The translations under genes were made by a program, and so were the position numbers. The notes beneath the pieces were generated by a model. The model worked only from the letters and a program-made list of their open reading frames with translations, did no database searches and was not told where the DNA came from. Positions 23,596 through 31,490 of a stretch of DNA of 32,038 bases are shown piece after piece. This DNA is from Streptosporangiaceae bacterium (GTDB lineage Bacteria > Actinomycetota > Actinomycetes > Streptosporangiales > Streptosporangiaceae). Within the stretch, counting starts at the first letter, position 1. Each line of letters begins with the position of its first letter. The stretch lies in contig JASHOL010000186.1 in the NCBI GenBank assembly GCA_030041135.1, positions 1 through 32,038 of the forward strand. The letters are read 5' to 3'.

Positions 23596-24138
23596 ATGCC
23601 TAGCGTCTATTGCACCGGGTGCGGCGGCGCGAACCCGGAGGGCGCGCGATTTTGCTCCCAGTGCGGCACGCCGCTCGTGCGGCGGCCCGGCGACCGCGTC
23701 GCGGAAACGACCTCCACCATCTCGCTTGGCGGCACCGAGCTCGACGAGGTCGGCGAGGACTCAGGCGCGGATTCGGCGGCGGTCGCGGTCCTGCCGCCCG
23801 GCACGGCGCTGCTTGCCGTGCGTCGCGGCCCGAACGCGGGCAGTCAGTTCCTGCTCGACAGCGACCTGACGCTGGTTGGCCGTCATCCCGACAGCGACAT
23901 CTTCCTCGACGACGTGACCGTCTCCCGCCGGCACGCGGAGTTCTACCGGCTCGCGGGCGGCCGGTTCACCGTTCGTGACGTGGGCAGCCTGAACGGTACC
24001 TACGTGAACCGCGAGCGGATTGAAGAGGCACAGCTGAACGAGGGCGATGAGGTGCAGGTGGGCAAGTTCCGGCTGGTCTTCCTGCTGGGTCCGGGCACGC
24101 GGCCCGAGTTCGGCGGAGGCTCGCAGGTCGGGGGATGA
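23596..24138 (+). CDS. garA: GarA/OdhI-like FHA protein with N-terminal zinc ribbon
   Basis: GarA (OdhI) is a phospho-switch that, when unphosphorylated, inhibits 2-oxoglutarate dehydrogenase and controls glutamate metabolism. This 180-residue version has a FHA domain (about 75-165) with GRHPDSDIFLDDVTVSRRHAEF and DVGSLNGTYVNRE, nearly identical to mycobacterial GarA. The Ser/Thr-kinase target motif ETTS is present (Thr38, Thr39). Ahead of it is a four-cysteine zinc ribbon, Cys6, Cys9, Cys20, Cys23, which mycobacterial GarA lacks. ATG 23596 has GGGAGG twelve bases upstream. The TGA overlaps the ATG of the MerR gene. Its kinase and targets are not in the window. Confidence 0.9.
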   Translation: MPSVYCTGCGGANPEGARFCSQCGTPLVRRPGDRVAETTSTISLGGTELDEVGEDSGADSAAVAVLPPGTALLAVRRGPNAGSQFLLDSDLTLVGRHPDSDIFLDDVTVSRRHAEFYRLAGGRFTVRDVGSLNGTYVNRERIEEAQLNEGDEVQVGKFRLVFLLGPGTRPEFGGGSQVGG

Positions 24139-24920
24139 GCGGTCAGCCTGCCCGCGGCTACCTTGGCATCAGCGAGGTGCTCGCCGAGCTTCGCGCGGAC
24201 TTTCCCGACATCAGCGTATCCAAGATCAGGTTTCTGGAGACCGAGGGCCTGATCGCCCCGGCCCGCTCGCCGTCTGGCTACCGGCGGTTCGGCGCGGGGG
24301 ACCTGGACCGGCTGCGTTTCATCCTGGCCGCGCAGCGTGACCAGTACCTGCCGCTGCGGGTGATCAGGGACCGCCTTGCCCGGCTCGATCAGCAGGCCGG
24401 GCCCGCGCCGGCCAGGCGGCCGGCCGGACCAGGTTACGCCGACTCGGCCGAGCCGGCCGGGCCGGGAACGCTGCTGAGCCGGCGCGAGCTGGTCGAGGCG
24501 GCGGGCCTGAGCGAGGCGCTGCTCACGGAGCTGGAGACGTTCGGGCTGCTGCGCCGGGTCGGAAGGCACTACGGCGCCGACGCGCTCGAGGTTGCCAGGA
24601 CCGCCGCGGCGCTGACGTCGTTCGGCGTCGAGGCGCGGCACCTGCGCGCGGTCAGGGCGGCCGCGGAGCGCGAGACGACCATGATCGAGAGCCTGGTCGC
24701 CCCCATCGTCAGGCAGCGCGGGCCTGGTGCGCGGGAGCTGGCCAGCCGGACCGCGCGCGACTGCGCGGCGCTTGTGCTGCGCCTGCATAGCGCCCTGGTC
24801 GAGGGAGCGCTGGCCGAGGCCGGCCTCGCCGCGACCGGCCAGGCGGCGGAGAATGGGCAAGACGATCGGGTCGACGTGGGCAGGCAGCAGGCGCACGGAA
24901 TCGAAGGCGCGACCGCGTGA
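24135..24920 (+). CDS. ftsR: MerR-family regulator, FtsR/Rv1828-like
   Basis: This 261-residue regulator starts with a MerR DNA-binding domain: ISEVLAELRADFPDISVSKI, then RFLETEGLIAPARSPSGYRRF, the canonical wing. A second, winged-helix-like part (about 113-180) and a helical C-terminus follow. This is the layout of Rv1828 of M. tuberculosis and FtsR of Corynebacterium, which activates ftsZ. The position right after garA is the same as in those genomes. It overlaps garA by four bases (ATGA). The C-terminus carries an Ala/Gly-rich tail. Confidence 0.87.
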   Translation: MSGQPARGYLGISEVLAELRADFPDISVSKIRFLETEGLIAPARSPSGYRRFGAGDLDRLRFILAAQRDQYLPLRVIRDRLARLDQQAGPAPARRPAGPGYADSAEPAGPGTLLSRRELVEAAGLSEALLTELETFGLLRRVGRHYGADALEVARTAAALTSFGVEARHLRAVRAAAERETTMIESLVAPIVRQRGPGARELASRTARDCAALVLRLHSALVEGALAEAGLAATGQAAENGQDDRVDVGRQQAHGIEGATA

Positions 24921-24981
24921 CCAGCGTGGCGGGCCGCCCAGCACAATCCGGAGGACTGCTAACCGCGATTGCGGGTGTACG

Positions 24982-25019
24982 TTGACAAAGGGAATGCCTG
25001 CCAGAACTTCGGGAATGCC
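24982..25019 (+). promoter_or_regulatory. TTGACA box and 21-bp-spaced GGGAATGCC repeat upstream of the DUF151 gene
   Basis: A consensus -35 hexamer TTGACA (24982-24987) lies in the gap after ftsR. It is followed by two perfect copies of GGGAATGCC (24990-24998 and 25011-25019) exactly 21 bases apart, which puts them on the same face of the helix. They would lie inside the promoter spacer and start region, a place typical of MerR-type regulators. No good -10 hexamer is seen at 16-18 bases. A MerR from either side could be the ligand. Confidence 0.45.
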
Positions 25020-25076
25020 ACTAGGCAGATCCGCTAGTCAGAGCAGCGCACAGGCGCGGATGAGGACGGAGCCGCC

Positions 25077-25559
25077 GTGAGGCAGATGGAGGTCGTCGGC
25101 GTCCGGGTGGAGATGCCCACGAACAACCCCATCGTCCTGCTCAAGGAGACCGATGGGGAGCGATACCTACCGATCTGGATCGGCCCCAATGAGGCGACAG
25201 CCATCGCCTTCGCCCAGCAGGGCATGGTCCCTCAGCGGCCACTGACGCACGACTTGATGCGCGACGTGCTTGAGGCGCTGGAGATCAGGCTCACCACCGT
25301 GAACATCACCGCGCTGCGAGACGGCATTTTCTTCGCAGATCTGATCTTTTCCAACGGACGGGAGGTTAGTGCGCGCCCGTCCGACTCGATCGCTCTTGCC
25401 CTGCGCACCGGCGCAGTGATCTTCGTCAGTGACGAGATCCTCGATGAGGCAGGCGTCGCGATTCCCGATGAGCAGGAGCACGTGCAGGAGGACGAGGTCG
25501 AGCGGTTCAGGGAGTTTCTGGACACGATCACGCCGGAGGATTTCGGCCGGTCCACCTGA
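25077..25559 (+). CDS. DUF151/bifunctional nuclease-family protein
   Basis: The 160-residue protein has the whole DUF151 domain (about 5-130), with VVGVRVE, PIVLLKE, LPIWIGPNEATAIAFA, THDLMRDVL and ARPSDSIALALRTGAPI-like elements. Some plant and bacterial members are reported to have nuclease activity, but the biochemical role in actinobacteria is unclear. A Glu/Asp-rich C-terminal tail follows. Start GTG 25077 gives the usual short N-terminus (MRQMEVVG); ATG 25086 is possible. It lies between two MerR genes, as is usual in this block. Confidence 0.9.
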   Translation: MRQMEVVGVRVEMPTNNPIVLLKETDGERYLPIWIGPNEATAIAFAQQGMVPQRPLTHDLMRDVLEALEIRLTTVNITALRDGIFFADLIFSNGREVSARPSDSIALALRTGAVIFVSDEILDEAGVAIPDEQEHVQEDEVERFREFLDTITPEDFGRST

Positions 25560-25667
25560 CGATGACGGCCGCGACGCGCCGCTCGGGATCGTTGACGTGA
25601 CTACGCCTGGCGGCCTAACGTGCGAGAAGCGTACCTGGGCACTCTTCGCCCCAGGCCGGAGGTGGGC

Positions 25668-26243
25668 GTGGCGGTAACCAACGGCCGAAGCCGCAAGGCC
25701 GACGAGCAGCAAGTTCTGTTCGGTGCTGAGTCGGCCGAGGCCGAGCCACAGCCGGAGGACGTGGGTTACCGCGGGCCCGCGGCTCGCGCGGCGGCCGGGA
25801 TCACCTACCGCCAGCTCGACTACTGGGCCAGGACCGGCCTGGTCGAGCCGAGTGTCCGCTCGGCGACCGGGTCCGGATCACAGCGCCTCTACGGCTTCCG
25901 CGACATTCTGGTGCTTAGGGTAGTTAAGCGGCTGCTAGACACGGGGATCTCGCTCCAGCAGATAAGGGCGGCGGTCGAGCACCTGCGCGAGCGCGGGTCA
26001 GCTGACGTGGCCGAGGTCACGCTGATGAGCGACGGCGTCAGCGTCTATGAGTGCACCTCGCCGGACGAGGTCGTGGACCTGCTCCAGGGCGGTCAGGGGG
26101 TCTTCGGGATCGCGCTCGGGCGGGTGTGGCAGGAGGTCGAGGGCACCCTGGCCGAGCTGCCGTCGGAGTCCTCTTCCGGCGACATGCCCTCGGTGATGTC
26201 GGACGACGAGCTGGCGAGCCGCCGGGCGCGCCGGACCGGCTGA
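25668..26243 (+). CDS. MerR-family transcriptional regulator (Rv1830-like)
   Basis: This 191-residue MerR has a disordered start (about 30 residues) and then the domain GYRGPAARAAAGITYRQLDY, WARTGLVEPSVR and SQRLYGFRDILVLRVVKRLL. The C-terminal half holds a small acidic domain, ending ELASRRARR. It resembles Rv1830 of M. tuberculosis, which has the same neighbours. GTG 25668 is chosen because GGAGG (25657-25661) sits six bases upstream; GTG 25620 would add 16 residues without a ribosome site. Targets are unknown. Confidence 0.88.
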   Translation: MAVTNGRSRKADEQQVLFGAESAEAEPQPEDVGYRGPAARAAAGITYRQLDYWARTGLVEPSVRSATGSGSQRLYGFRDILVLRVVKRLLDTGISLQQIRAAVEHLRERGSADVAEVTLMSDGVSVYECTSPDEVVDLLQGGQGVFGIALGRVWQEVEGTLAELPSESSSGDMPSVMSDDELASRRARRTG

Positions 26244-26358
26244 CCTGCGTCGGACGGGTCGCTGCAGCCGGGCGCCGGTTTGTGCGGTGGCCGTGGACCT
26301 CGTCTCCCGGCGGTGACTGTAGCCCGCTGCCCGACCTCGTTCCCCAAGGGGAGTGCGG

Positions 26359-26766
26359 ATGCCTGATGTCGCTGGTCTGCTGGTGAGCTGCCTGGAGCGC
26401 GAGGGCGTCACCGTCGTGTTCGGCATCCCTGCCGAGGAGAACATCCGCTTCACCGACGCGCTGGCTCGCTCGGCGATCCGGTACGTTCTCGTCCGCCATG
26501 AGCAGGCGGCCTCGTTCATGGCCGAGATCTACTGGCGCCTGACCGGCCGGGCCGTCCACGATGTCCTTCGCGCTGCGCGGAGCCGTCGGCGCCAGGCTGG
26601 CTGAGCCTGGCCCCGCGGCTACCGGATCACCGCCGCCGCCGACCTGCTGCCAACGCTGCGCGAGGCCCTCGCCGAGGACACCGTCTCGATCATCGCCTGC
26701 CCGGTCGACTACTCGGAGAACCTCCGCCTCACCGACAGCATCGGCGAGCTGACCGGGCCGTTCTGA
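26359..26766 (+). pseudogene. Acetolactate synthase-like gene with its middle deleted
   Basis: The start matches the thiamine-diphosphate domain of acetolactate synthases: CLEREGVTVVFGIPAEENI, with the catalytic-type glutamate in VLVRHEQAASFMAE. After about 65 residues the similarity stops. It resumes with GYRITAAADLLPTLREAL and ACPVDYSENLRLTD up to a normal end at 26766, which matches the C-terminus of the large subunit. More than 400 residues, including the diphosphate-binding domain, are missing. The two pieces are in the same frame but separated by TGA at 26602-26604. A ribosome site (GGGGAG) precedes the start, so the gene was once expressed. Confidence 0.85.
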
Positions 26767-26769
26767 CCT

Positions 26770-26919
26770 TCAGGACTTCCGGGAGTCGCGGTTCCCGTGC
26801 CGGATGGCCAGGCGAATGACCCAGTAGAGCAGCACCAGCACGATGATCAGCGGTACCAGGTGGATCAGCCAGCCGAAAGTTCCAAAGAACAGCCAGTGCA
26901 ATGGGTGAAAACCGAACAT
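26770..26919 (-). CDS. Small single-pass membrane protein (49 aa)
   Basis: The 49-residue product, starting MFGFHPLHWLFFGTF, has one long hydrophobic stretch (about 6-37) and a basic tail IRHGNRDSRKS. ATG 26919 is preceded by GGGGAGA at good spacing. It ends three bases from the end of the convergent acetolactate synthase remnant. Small proteins of this type are common in actinobacteria and have no assigned function. Confidence 0.65.
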   Translation of the reverse strand: MFGFHPLHWLFFGTFGWLIHLVPLIIVLVLLYWVIRLAIRHGNRDSRKS

Positions 26920-27005
26920 CCCAGTCTCCCCGTGGGCATTCCGCTTCTGTCTGCAGACCCTTCCACACTGGATGATAGGCCGCAACTGCGGCCGAGGATG
27001 ATGCG

Positions 27006-27156
27006 ATGAGCACACCGGAGATCGCCGTTCTCAGCCCGAGGAAGCAGAGGACGCCGCCGTAGCGCCCGCCTGTCCAGGGTGGCGGCCAACGGGCTGTACC
27101 AGTCCCTGGGCTTCTCGCTGCGCGAGACCAACTGCTACGGCCTCGACCTGCGCTGA
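27006..27156 (+). pseudogene. GNAT acetyltransferase remnant
   Basis: A short start (MSTPEIAVLSPRKQ, from ATG 27006, stop after 18 codons) is followed in another frame by VAANGLYQSLGFSLRETNCY to the stop at 27156. The second piece is the typical C-terminus of a GNAT enzyme (N-x-LY-x-SLGF). The acetyl-CoA-binding middle is absent. It lies just before the glycine riboswitch. Assignment rests on the second piece. Confidence 0.6.
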
Positions 27157-27232
27157 CTGTTGTGCCGGCCCCGGCCTTCTCTGACCCGCCTGCCCAGGCC
27201 CGCTCGGGTAAGCTCGGAGAGCTGAATACGCC

Positions 27233-27365
27233 AGCCGGGAGAGACCCCGCACAGCCAGGCGGGGCGCCGAAGGGGCAACCTCCCCGGAACCTCTCAGGCA
27301 CCAGGACCGGTCAGGCGCGCGCATCTCTGGAGTCCGCAGTGGCGGGTCGACAGAGGGGGAGTACA
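27233..27365 (+). promoter_or_regulatory. Glycine riboswitch upstream of gcvP
   Basis: The leader has the conserved glycine aptamer elements in order: CCGGGAGAGACC, GCGCCGAAGGGGCAA, ACCTCTCAGGCACCAGGACCG, then CTCTGGAG and GACAGAGGGGGAG, which pair as the last stem. The gene downstream makes a glycine cleavage enzyme, exactly what this riboswitch turns on when glycine is abundant. I see a single aptamer, not a tandem pair. The likely expression platform is at 27381-27391, where GGGAGGCTCCC can fold on the ribosome site; CCTCCCC at about 27280 in the aptamer could compete for the same bases. Confidence 0.93.
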
Positions 27366-27391
27366 TCACCGCTGCGTGTCGGGAGGCTCCC

Positions 27392-30241
27392 ATGGAATTC
27401 GCTCAGCGTCACATCGGCCCGGCAGACTCCGATCAGGCCGCCATGCTCGAAGTCGTCGGCTACGGTTCGCTGGATGAGCTGGCCGCGGCAGCACTGCCGC
27501 AGGGCATCGCCGACCGGGAGCTGTCGCTGCCCGGCGCGCTCTCCGAGGACGGGGCCCTCGCCGAGCTGCGCCGCCTGGCCGGCCAGAACACGGTGGCCAC
27601 GTCGATGATCGGGCTCGGCTACTACGGCACGAGCACGCCCGCGGTCATCCGGCGCAACCTGCTGGAGAACCCGGCCTGGTACACCGCCTACACGCCGTAC
27701 CAGCCGGAGATCTCGCAGGGCAGGCTCGAGGCGCTGCTCAACTTCCAGACGATGATCGAGGACCTGACCGCGCTGCCGGTCGCCGGCGCCTCGATGCTGG
27801 ATGAGGCCAGCGCCGCGGCCGAGGCCATGACGCTGGCCCGGCGAGCGCGCGGCAAGGGCAGCGTCTTCCTGGCCGACATCGACTGCCTGCCGCAGACCCT
27901 CGCCGTGCTGACCACCAGGGCCGAGCCGCTCGGCATCGAGCTGGTCATCGCCGAGGTTACGCCTGACCTGATCGACGCCCAGCCCGACGGCGAGCTGTTC
28001 GGCGTGCTGCTGCAGTACCCGGGCGCCAGCGGAGCGGTCCGCGACCTGCGCCCGGTGATCGCGGCCGCGAAGGCACGCGGGGCGCTTGCGGTCGTGGCCG
28101 CCGACCTGCTCGCGCTGACGCTGCTGACGCCGCCGGGCGAGCTTGGCGCGGACGTCGCGGTCGGCACCACCCAGCGCTTCGGTGTGCCGATGGGCTTCGG
28201 CGGCCCCCAGGCCGGCTACATCTGCGTTACCGACCCGCTGAAGCGGCAGCTGCCTGGCCGCCTGGTCGGCGTTTCCGTCGACGCCGACGGCCGCCCGGCC
28301 TACCGGCTCGCGCTGCAGGCTCGTGAGCAGCACATCCGCCGGGAGAAGGCCACCAGCAACATCTGCACGGCCCAGGTCCTGCTCGCGGTGATCGCCGCGA
28401 TGTACGCGGCCTACCACGGGCCGGAAGGCCTGACGGCCATCGCCCGTCGCGTCCACGCCAAGGCGGCCGCCCTTGCGCAGGCATTTAAGGCCCTTAATTA
28501 CGGAACTGGCTCGTCTCACTTCTTCGACACCGTCGCGATCGAGATGCCCGGGGTGGCGGCGCAGGCCGCGGCCAGGGCTGAGGCGGCCGGCTACAACGTG
28601 TATCTCGCATCACCTGACGTGGTCCAGGTGGCCTTCGACGAGACCAGCACCGACGCGCAGCTGCGCGAGGTGGCTGCCGCGCTGGCGGGCCACGACGTCG
28701 AGCTTCCGCTAGACATCTCCGGTGCGCTGCCCGAGAGTCTGACGCGCTCGACTTCGTTCCTGTCCCATCAGGTTTTTAACAGCTACCACAGCGAAACCGC
28801 GATGCTGCGGTACCTCCGCCGTCTGGCCGACTGGGACATCGCGCTTGACCGCTCGATGATCCCGCTCGGCTCCTGCACGATGAAGCTCAACGCGGCGGCG
28901 GAGATGGAGGCCATTACGTGGCCCGAGTTCGCGGGGCTGCACCCGTTCGCCCCGGTCAGCCAGACGCGCGGTTACCTGCAGCTGATCACCGAGCTCGGGC
29001 AGGCACTGGCCGAGATCACCGGCTATGACGCAGTCAGCCTGCAGCCCAACGCCGGTTCTCAGGGCGAGCTGGCCGGCCTGCTGGCGATCCGGCACTACCA
29101 CCAGTCCAGGAGCGAGCCGGAGCGGACGATCTGCCTGATCCCCGAGTCGGCGCACGGCACCAATGCCGCGAGCGCGGTGCTGGCCGGGCTGCGGGTCGTG
29201 GTGGTCAAGTGCGGCTCCGACGGCGCGATCGACCTCGGCGACCTGCGGGCCAAGCTGGACGCGCACGGGCCGTCGGTGGCCGCGATCATGGTGACCTACC
29301 CGTCCACGAACGGCGTGTACGAGGAGACCATCCGGGAGGTCTGCGCGGCCGTGCACGGGGTCGGCGGCCAGGTGTACGTCGACGGGGCCAACCTCAACGC
29401 GCTGGTCGGCCTGGCCCGGCCGGGCAAGTTCGGCGCGGACGTGTCGCACCTGAACTTGCACAAGACGTTCTGCATACCGCACGGCGGCGGCGGTCCAGGC
29501 GTCGGGCCGGTCGCAGTCCGCGCGCACCTCGCCTCGTTCCTGCCCGGGCATCCGGTCCTGACCGAGTCCGGCATCGGGGATGCGCTGGCGGGCCCGCATG
29601 CCGGACCGGTCGCGGCCGCACCTTACGGATCGGCCGGCATCCTGCCGATCTCGTGGGCTTACATCAAGATGATGGGCGCCGCCGGGCTGAGGGAGGCCAC
29701 CCAGGTGGCGATCCTGTCGGCCAACTACCTGGCCCGGCGGCTGAACGAGCACTTCCCCGTCCTGTACACCGGCCGGAACGACCTGGTTGCGCACGAGTGC
29801 ATCCTGGACCTGCGGCCGATCACGGCCGCGACCGGGATCACGGCCGAGGACGTGGCCAAGCGGCTGATCGACTACGGCTTCCACGCCCCGACGATGTCGT
29901 TCCCGGTCGCGGGCACGCTGATGGTCGAGCCCACCGAGAGCGAGGACCTGGCCGAGCTTGACCGGTTCTGCGACGCGATGATCGCCATCCGGCACGAGAT
30001 CGAGCTGGTCGCCTCTGGCGCCTACGACGCGACCGACAACCCGTTGCGGAACGCACCGCACACCGCGTCGATGCTGATCAGCGGGGACTGGAAGCACGAC
30101 TACGACCGCGAGACCGCTGCCTACCCGGTTGGCGGGGACCGGCGGGCGAAATACTGGCCCCCGGTGCGCCGGATCGACCAGGCCTACGGCGACCGCAACC
30201 TGATGTGCGCCTGCCCGCCGCCTGAGGCATTCGAGAGCTAG
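27392..30241 (+). CDS. gcvP: Glycine dehydrogenase (decarboxylating), P-protein of the glycine cleavage system
   Basis: The P-protein decarboxylates glycine with PLP and passes the aminomethyl group to the lipoyl arm of the H-protein. This 949-residue chain is the full one-piece form, with both halves of the fold. It starts FAQRHIGP, the usual N-terminus; the PLP lysine is Lys691 in [15 protein letters not shown], and the glycine-rich loop follows. QPNAGSQGE and [16 protein letters not shown] are also typical. GGGAGG lies five bases before ATG 27392. The glycine riboswitch upstream makes its control clear. gcvT and gcvH are not in the window. Confidence 0.97.
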   Translation: MEFAQRHIGPADSDQAAMLEVVGYGSLDELAAAALPQGIADRELSLPGALSEDGALAELRRLAGQNTVATSMIGLGYYGTSTPAVIRRNLLENPAWYTAYTPYQPEISQGRLEALLNFQTMIEDLTALPVAGASMLDEASAAAEAMTLARRARGKGSVFLADIDCLPQTLAVLTTRAEPLGIELVIAEVTPDLIDAQPDGELFGVLLQYPGASGAVRDLRPVIAAAKARGALAVVAADLLALTLLTPPGELGADVAVGTTQRFGVPMGFGGPQAGYICVTDPLKRQLPGRLVGVSVDADGRPAYRLALQAREQHIRREKATSNICTAQVLLAVIAAMYAAYHGPEGLTAIARRVHAKAAALAQAFKALNYGTGSSHFFDTVAIEMPGVAAQAAARAEAAGYNVYLASPDVVQVAFDETSTDAQLREVAAALAGHDVELPLDISGALPESLTRSTSFLSHQVFNSYHSETAMLRYLRRLADWDIALDRSMIPLGSCTMKLNAAAEMEAITWPEFAGLHPFAPVSQTRGYLQLITELGQALAEITGYDAVSLQPNAGSQGELAGLLAIRHYHQSRSEPERTICLIPESAHGTNAASAVLAGLRVVVVKCGSDGAIDLGDLRAKLDAHGPSVAAIMVTYPSTNGVYEETIREVCAAVHGVGGQVYVDGANLNALVGLARPGKFGADVSHLNLHKTFCIPHGGGGPGVGPVAVRAHLASFLPGHPVLTESGIGDALAGPHAGPVAAAPYGSAGILPISWAYIKMMGAAGLREATQVAILSANYLARRLNEHFPVLYTGRNDLVAHECILDLRPITAATGITAEDVAKRLIDYGFHAPTMSFPVAGTLMVEPTESEDLAELDRFCDAMIAIRHEIELVASGAYDATDNPLRNAPHTASMLISGDWKHDYDRETAAYPVGGDRRAKYWPPVRRIDQAYGDRNLMCACPPPEAFES

Positions 30242-30327
30242 CCGGCTGCTCCTGCTCGCCGAGGGTTAAAGTGGTATAAATCATCCCAGTCATGGTGCTG
30301 GCTGGCAATCCGTTGGTCCGCAGAGTA

Positions 30328-30423
30328 GGACAAATTAGTGGCGCCGGCGGTGGCTGTGCGACTCTGCTGCCGCGGGAACGACAGTAGATCCGCACAGCCG
30401 CCCGCAGGCGCGGCGTTTTGTCC
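30328..30423 (+). repeat. Nested inverted repeats upstream of the DUF559 gene
   Basis: An outer repeat GGACAAA (30328-30334) / TTTGTCC (30417-30423) encloses a 12-base stem (30349-30360 with 30391-30402; one G-T pair). Inside that, CTGCTG and CAGTAG can extend the hairpin by six pairs with a 12-base loop. The element ends 23 bases before the ATG of the DUF559 gene and about 160 bases after gcvP. The rest of the gcvP-DUF559 gap shows no gene. It could be a structured leader, a terminator of gcvP without a T-run, or a small mobile-type repeat. Confidence 0.55.
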
Positions 30424-30446
30424 GACCTGCCGGGCAGGCTGGGGGC

Positions 30447-31388
30447 ATGACACTCGACGACCGGGCAGGCCGCCGGTTACTGGAGCGGCAGCGGGGCGTG
30501 ATTTCGCGGTCGCAGGCCCTCGACCTAGGGCTGACCGACAGCGGCCTGCGGCACCGGCTGCAGCCGGGCGGGCGGTGGCAGGTGCTGCTGCCCGGCGTGT
30601 ACCTGACGGTGACCGGCCAGCCGACGGTCCTGCAGCAGCACATGGCCGCGCTGCTGTACTCCGGGCCGGCCAGCGCCATCACCGGGCCTGCCGCCTTGTT
30701 GTCGTGGGGCATGACCGGGATTAGAGCGCGGTACGTCGATGTGCTGGTGCCCGCCCGCTGCGAGCGGGTCAGCCCGCAGTTCGTGCGGGTCCACCGGACC
30801 CGGCGGATGCCCGCGCAGATCGCGTATGACCGCGCCATCGGCTACGTGCTCGCGGCCCGGGCGGTGGCCGACACTGTCCGCGGCCTGACCGACCTGGGCG
30901 CTGTCCGGGCGGTCGTGGCCGGCGCGGTGCAGCAGCGCATCACCAGGGTCGAGCTCTTGGCCGCCGAGGTCCCGGCCGGGCCGGTCAGCGGCACCGCGGC
31001 CTTCCGCGCGGTGCTGGCCGAGGTCGCCGCCGGCATCAGGTCCGCGCCGGAAGGCGACCTGCGCCGCCTCATCATCACCGCCGGGCTGCCGGTACCGCTG
31101 TTCAACTGCACGCTGCGGCTCAACGGGGCGTTCCTGGCCACGCCGGACGCCTACTGGCCGCAGCACGGCGTGGTCGTGGAAGTCGACTCCTGGCAGTGGC
31201 ACTCAGGCCCCGACGCCTGGGCCCAGACCCTGGCCCGCCACAACCGGCTCGAGGCCGCCGGGCTGCGGGTCCTGCACTTCAGCCCCCGCCAGATCCGCAC
31301 CGAGCCCGCAAACGTGCTCAACCAGATCGCGGCCGCGCTGGCCCACGGGCGGCCGGCACCAGGGATCGCCGCGCAGGCGGCCGCTTAG
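30447..31388 (+). CDS. AbiEi-like N-terminal domain plus DUF559-type endonuclease-like domain
   Basis: This 313-residue protein belongs to a group common and often multi-copy in actinobacteria. Residues 1-60 look like the wing-helix start of AbiEi-type proteins (LLERQRGVISRSQALDLGLT, then LLPGVYLTVTG). The C-terminal 100 residues form a Vsr/DUF559-like PD-(D/E)xK fold: PDAYWPQHGVVVEVD holds the Asp and E-x-D, and RHNRLEAAGLRVLHFSPRQI is the usual end. It could be a nuclease or a DNA-binding protein. Function is unproven. Its stop codon lies in a tandem 25-base duplication. No partner toxin gene is adjacent. Confidence 0.75.
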   Translation: MTLDDRAGRRLLERQRGVISRSQALDLGLTDSGLRHRLQPGGRWQVLLPGVYLTVTGQPTVLQQHMAALLYSGPASAITGPAALLSWGMTGIRARYVDVLVPARCERVSPQFVRVHRTRRMPAQIAYDRAIGYVLAARAVADTVRGLTDLGAVRAVVAGAVQQRITRVELLAAEVPAGPVSGTAAFRAVLAEVAAGIRSAPEGDLRRLIITAGLPVPLFNCTLRLNGAFLATPDAYWPQHGVVVEVDSWQWHSGPDAWAQTLARHNRLEAAGLRVLHFSPRQIRTEPANVLNQIAAALAHGRPAPGIAAQAAA

Positions 31389-31420
31389 GCCCGCCGCGCA
31401 GGCGGCCGCTTAGGCCCGCC
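31371..31420 (+). repeat. Perfect 25-bp tandem duplication across the DUF559 stop codon
   Basis: GCGCAGGCGGCC-GCTTAGGCCCGCC occurs twice in a row (31371-31395 and 31396-31420). The first copy contains the TAG stop of the DUF559 gene and the second lies just after it. The identity of both copies suggests a recent duplication by slippage. It has no effect on the protein. Confidence 0.95.
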
Positions 31421-31490
31421 GCAATCGTGCAGCCAGCCCACCCGAGTCCTCGCGGATGCGGGCGCTCTCGCCCCGGCCAGTGGAGGGCGC

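Noticed and set aside
26602-26604. Selenocysteine codon in the acetolactate synthase frame
   Set aside because: The family has no selenoprotein members I know of, the middle of the enzyme is missing, and no SECIS-like hairpin follows; the TGA is a plain stop in a remnant.
28709-30097. A 462-codon antisense frame in gcvP
   Set aside because: Low-complexity shadow sequence; gcvP on the other strand is unambiguous.
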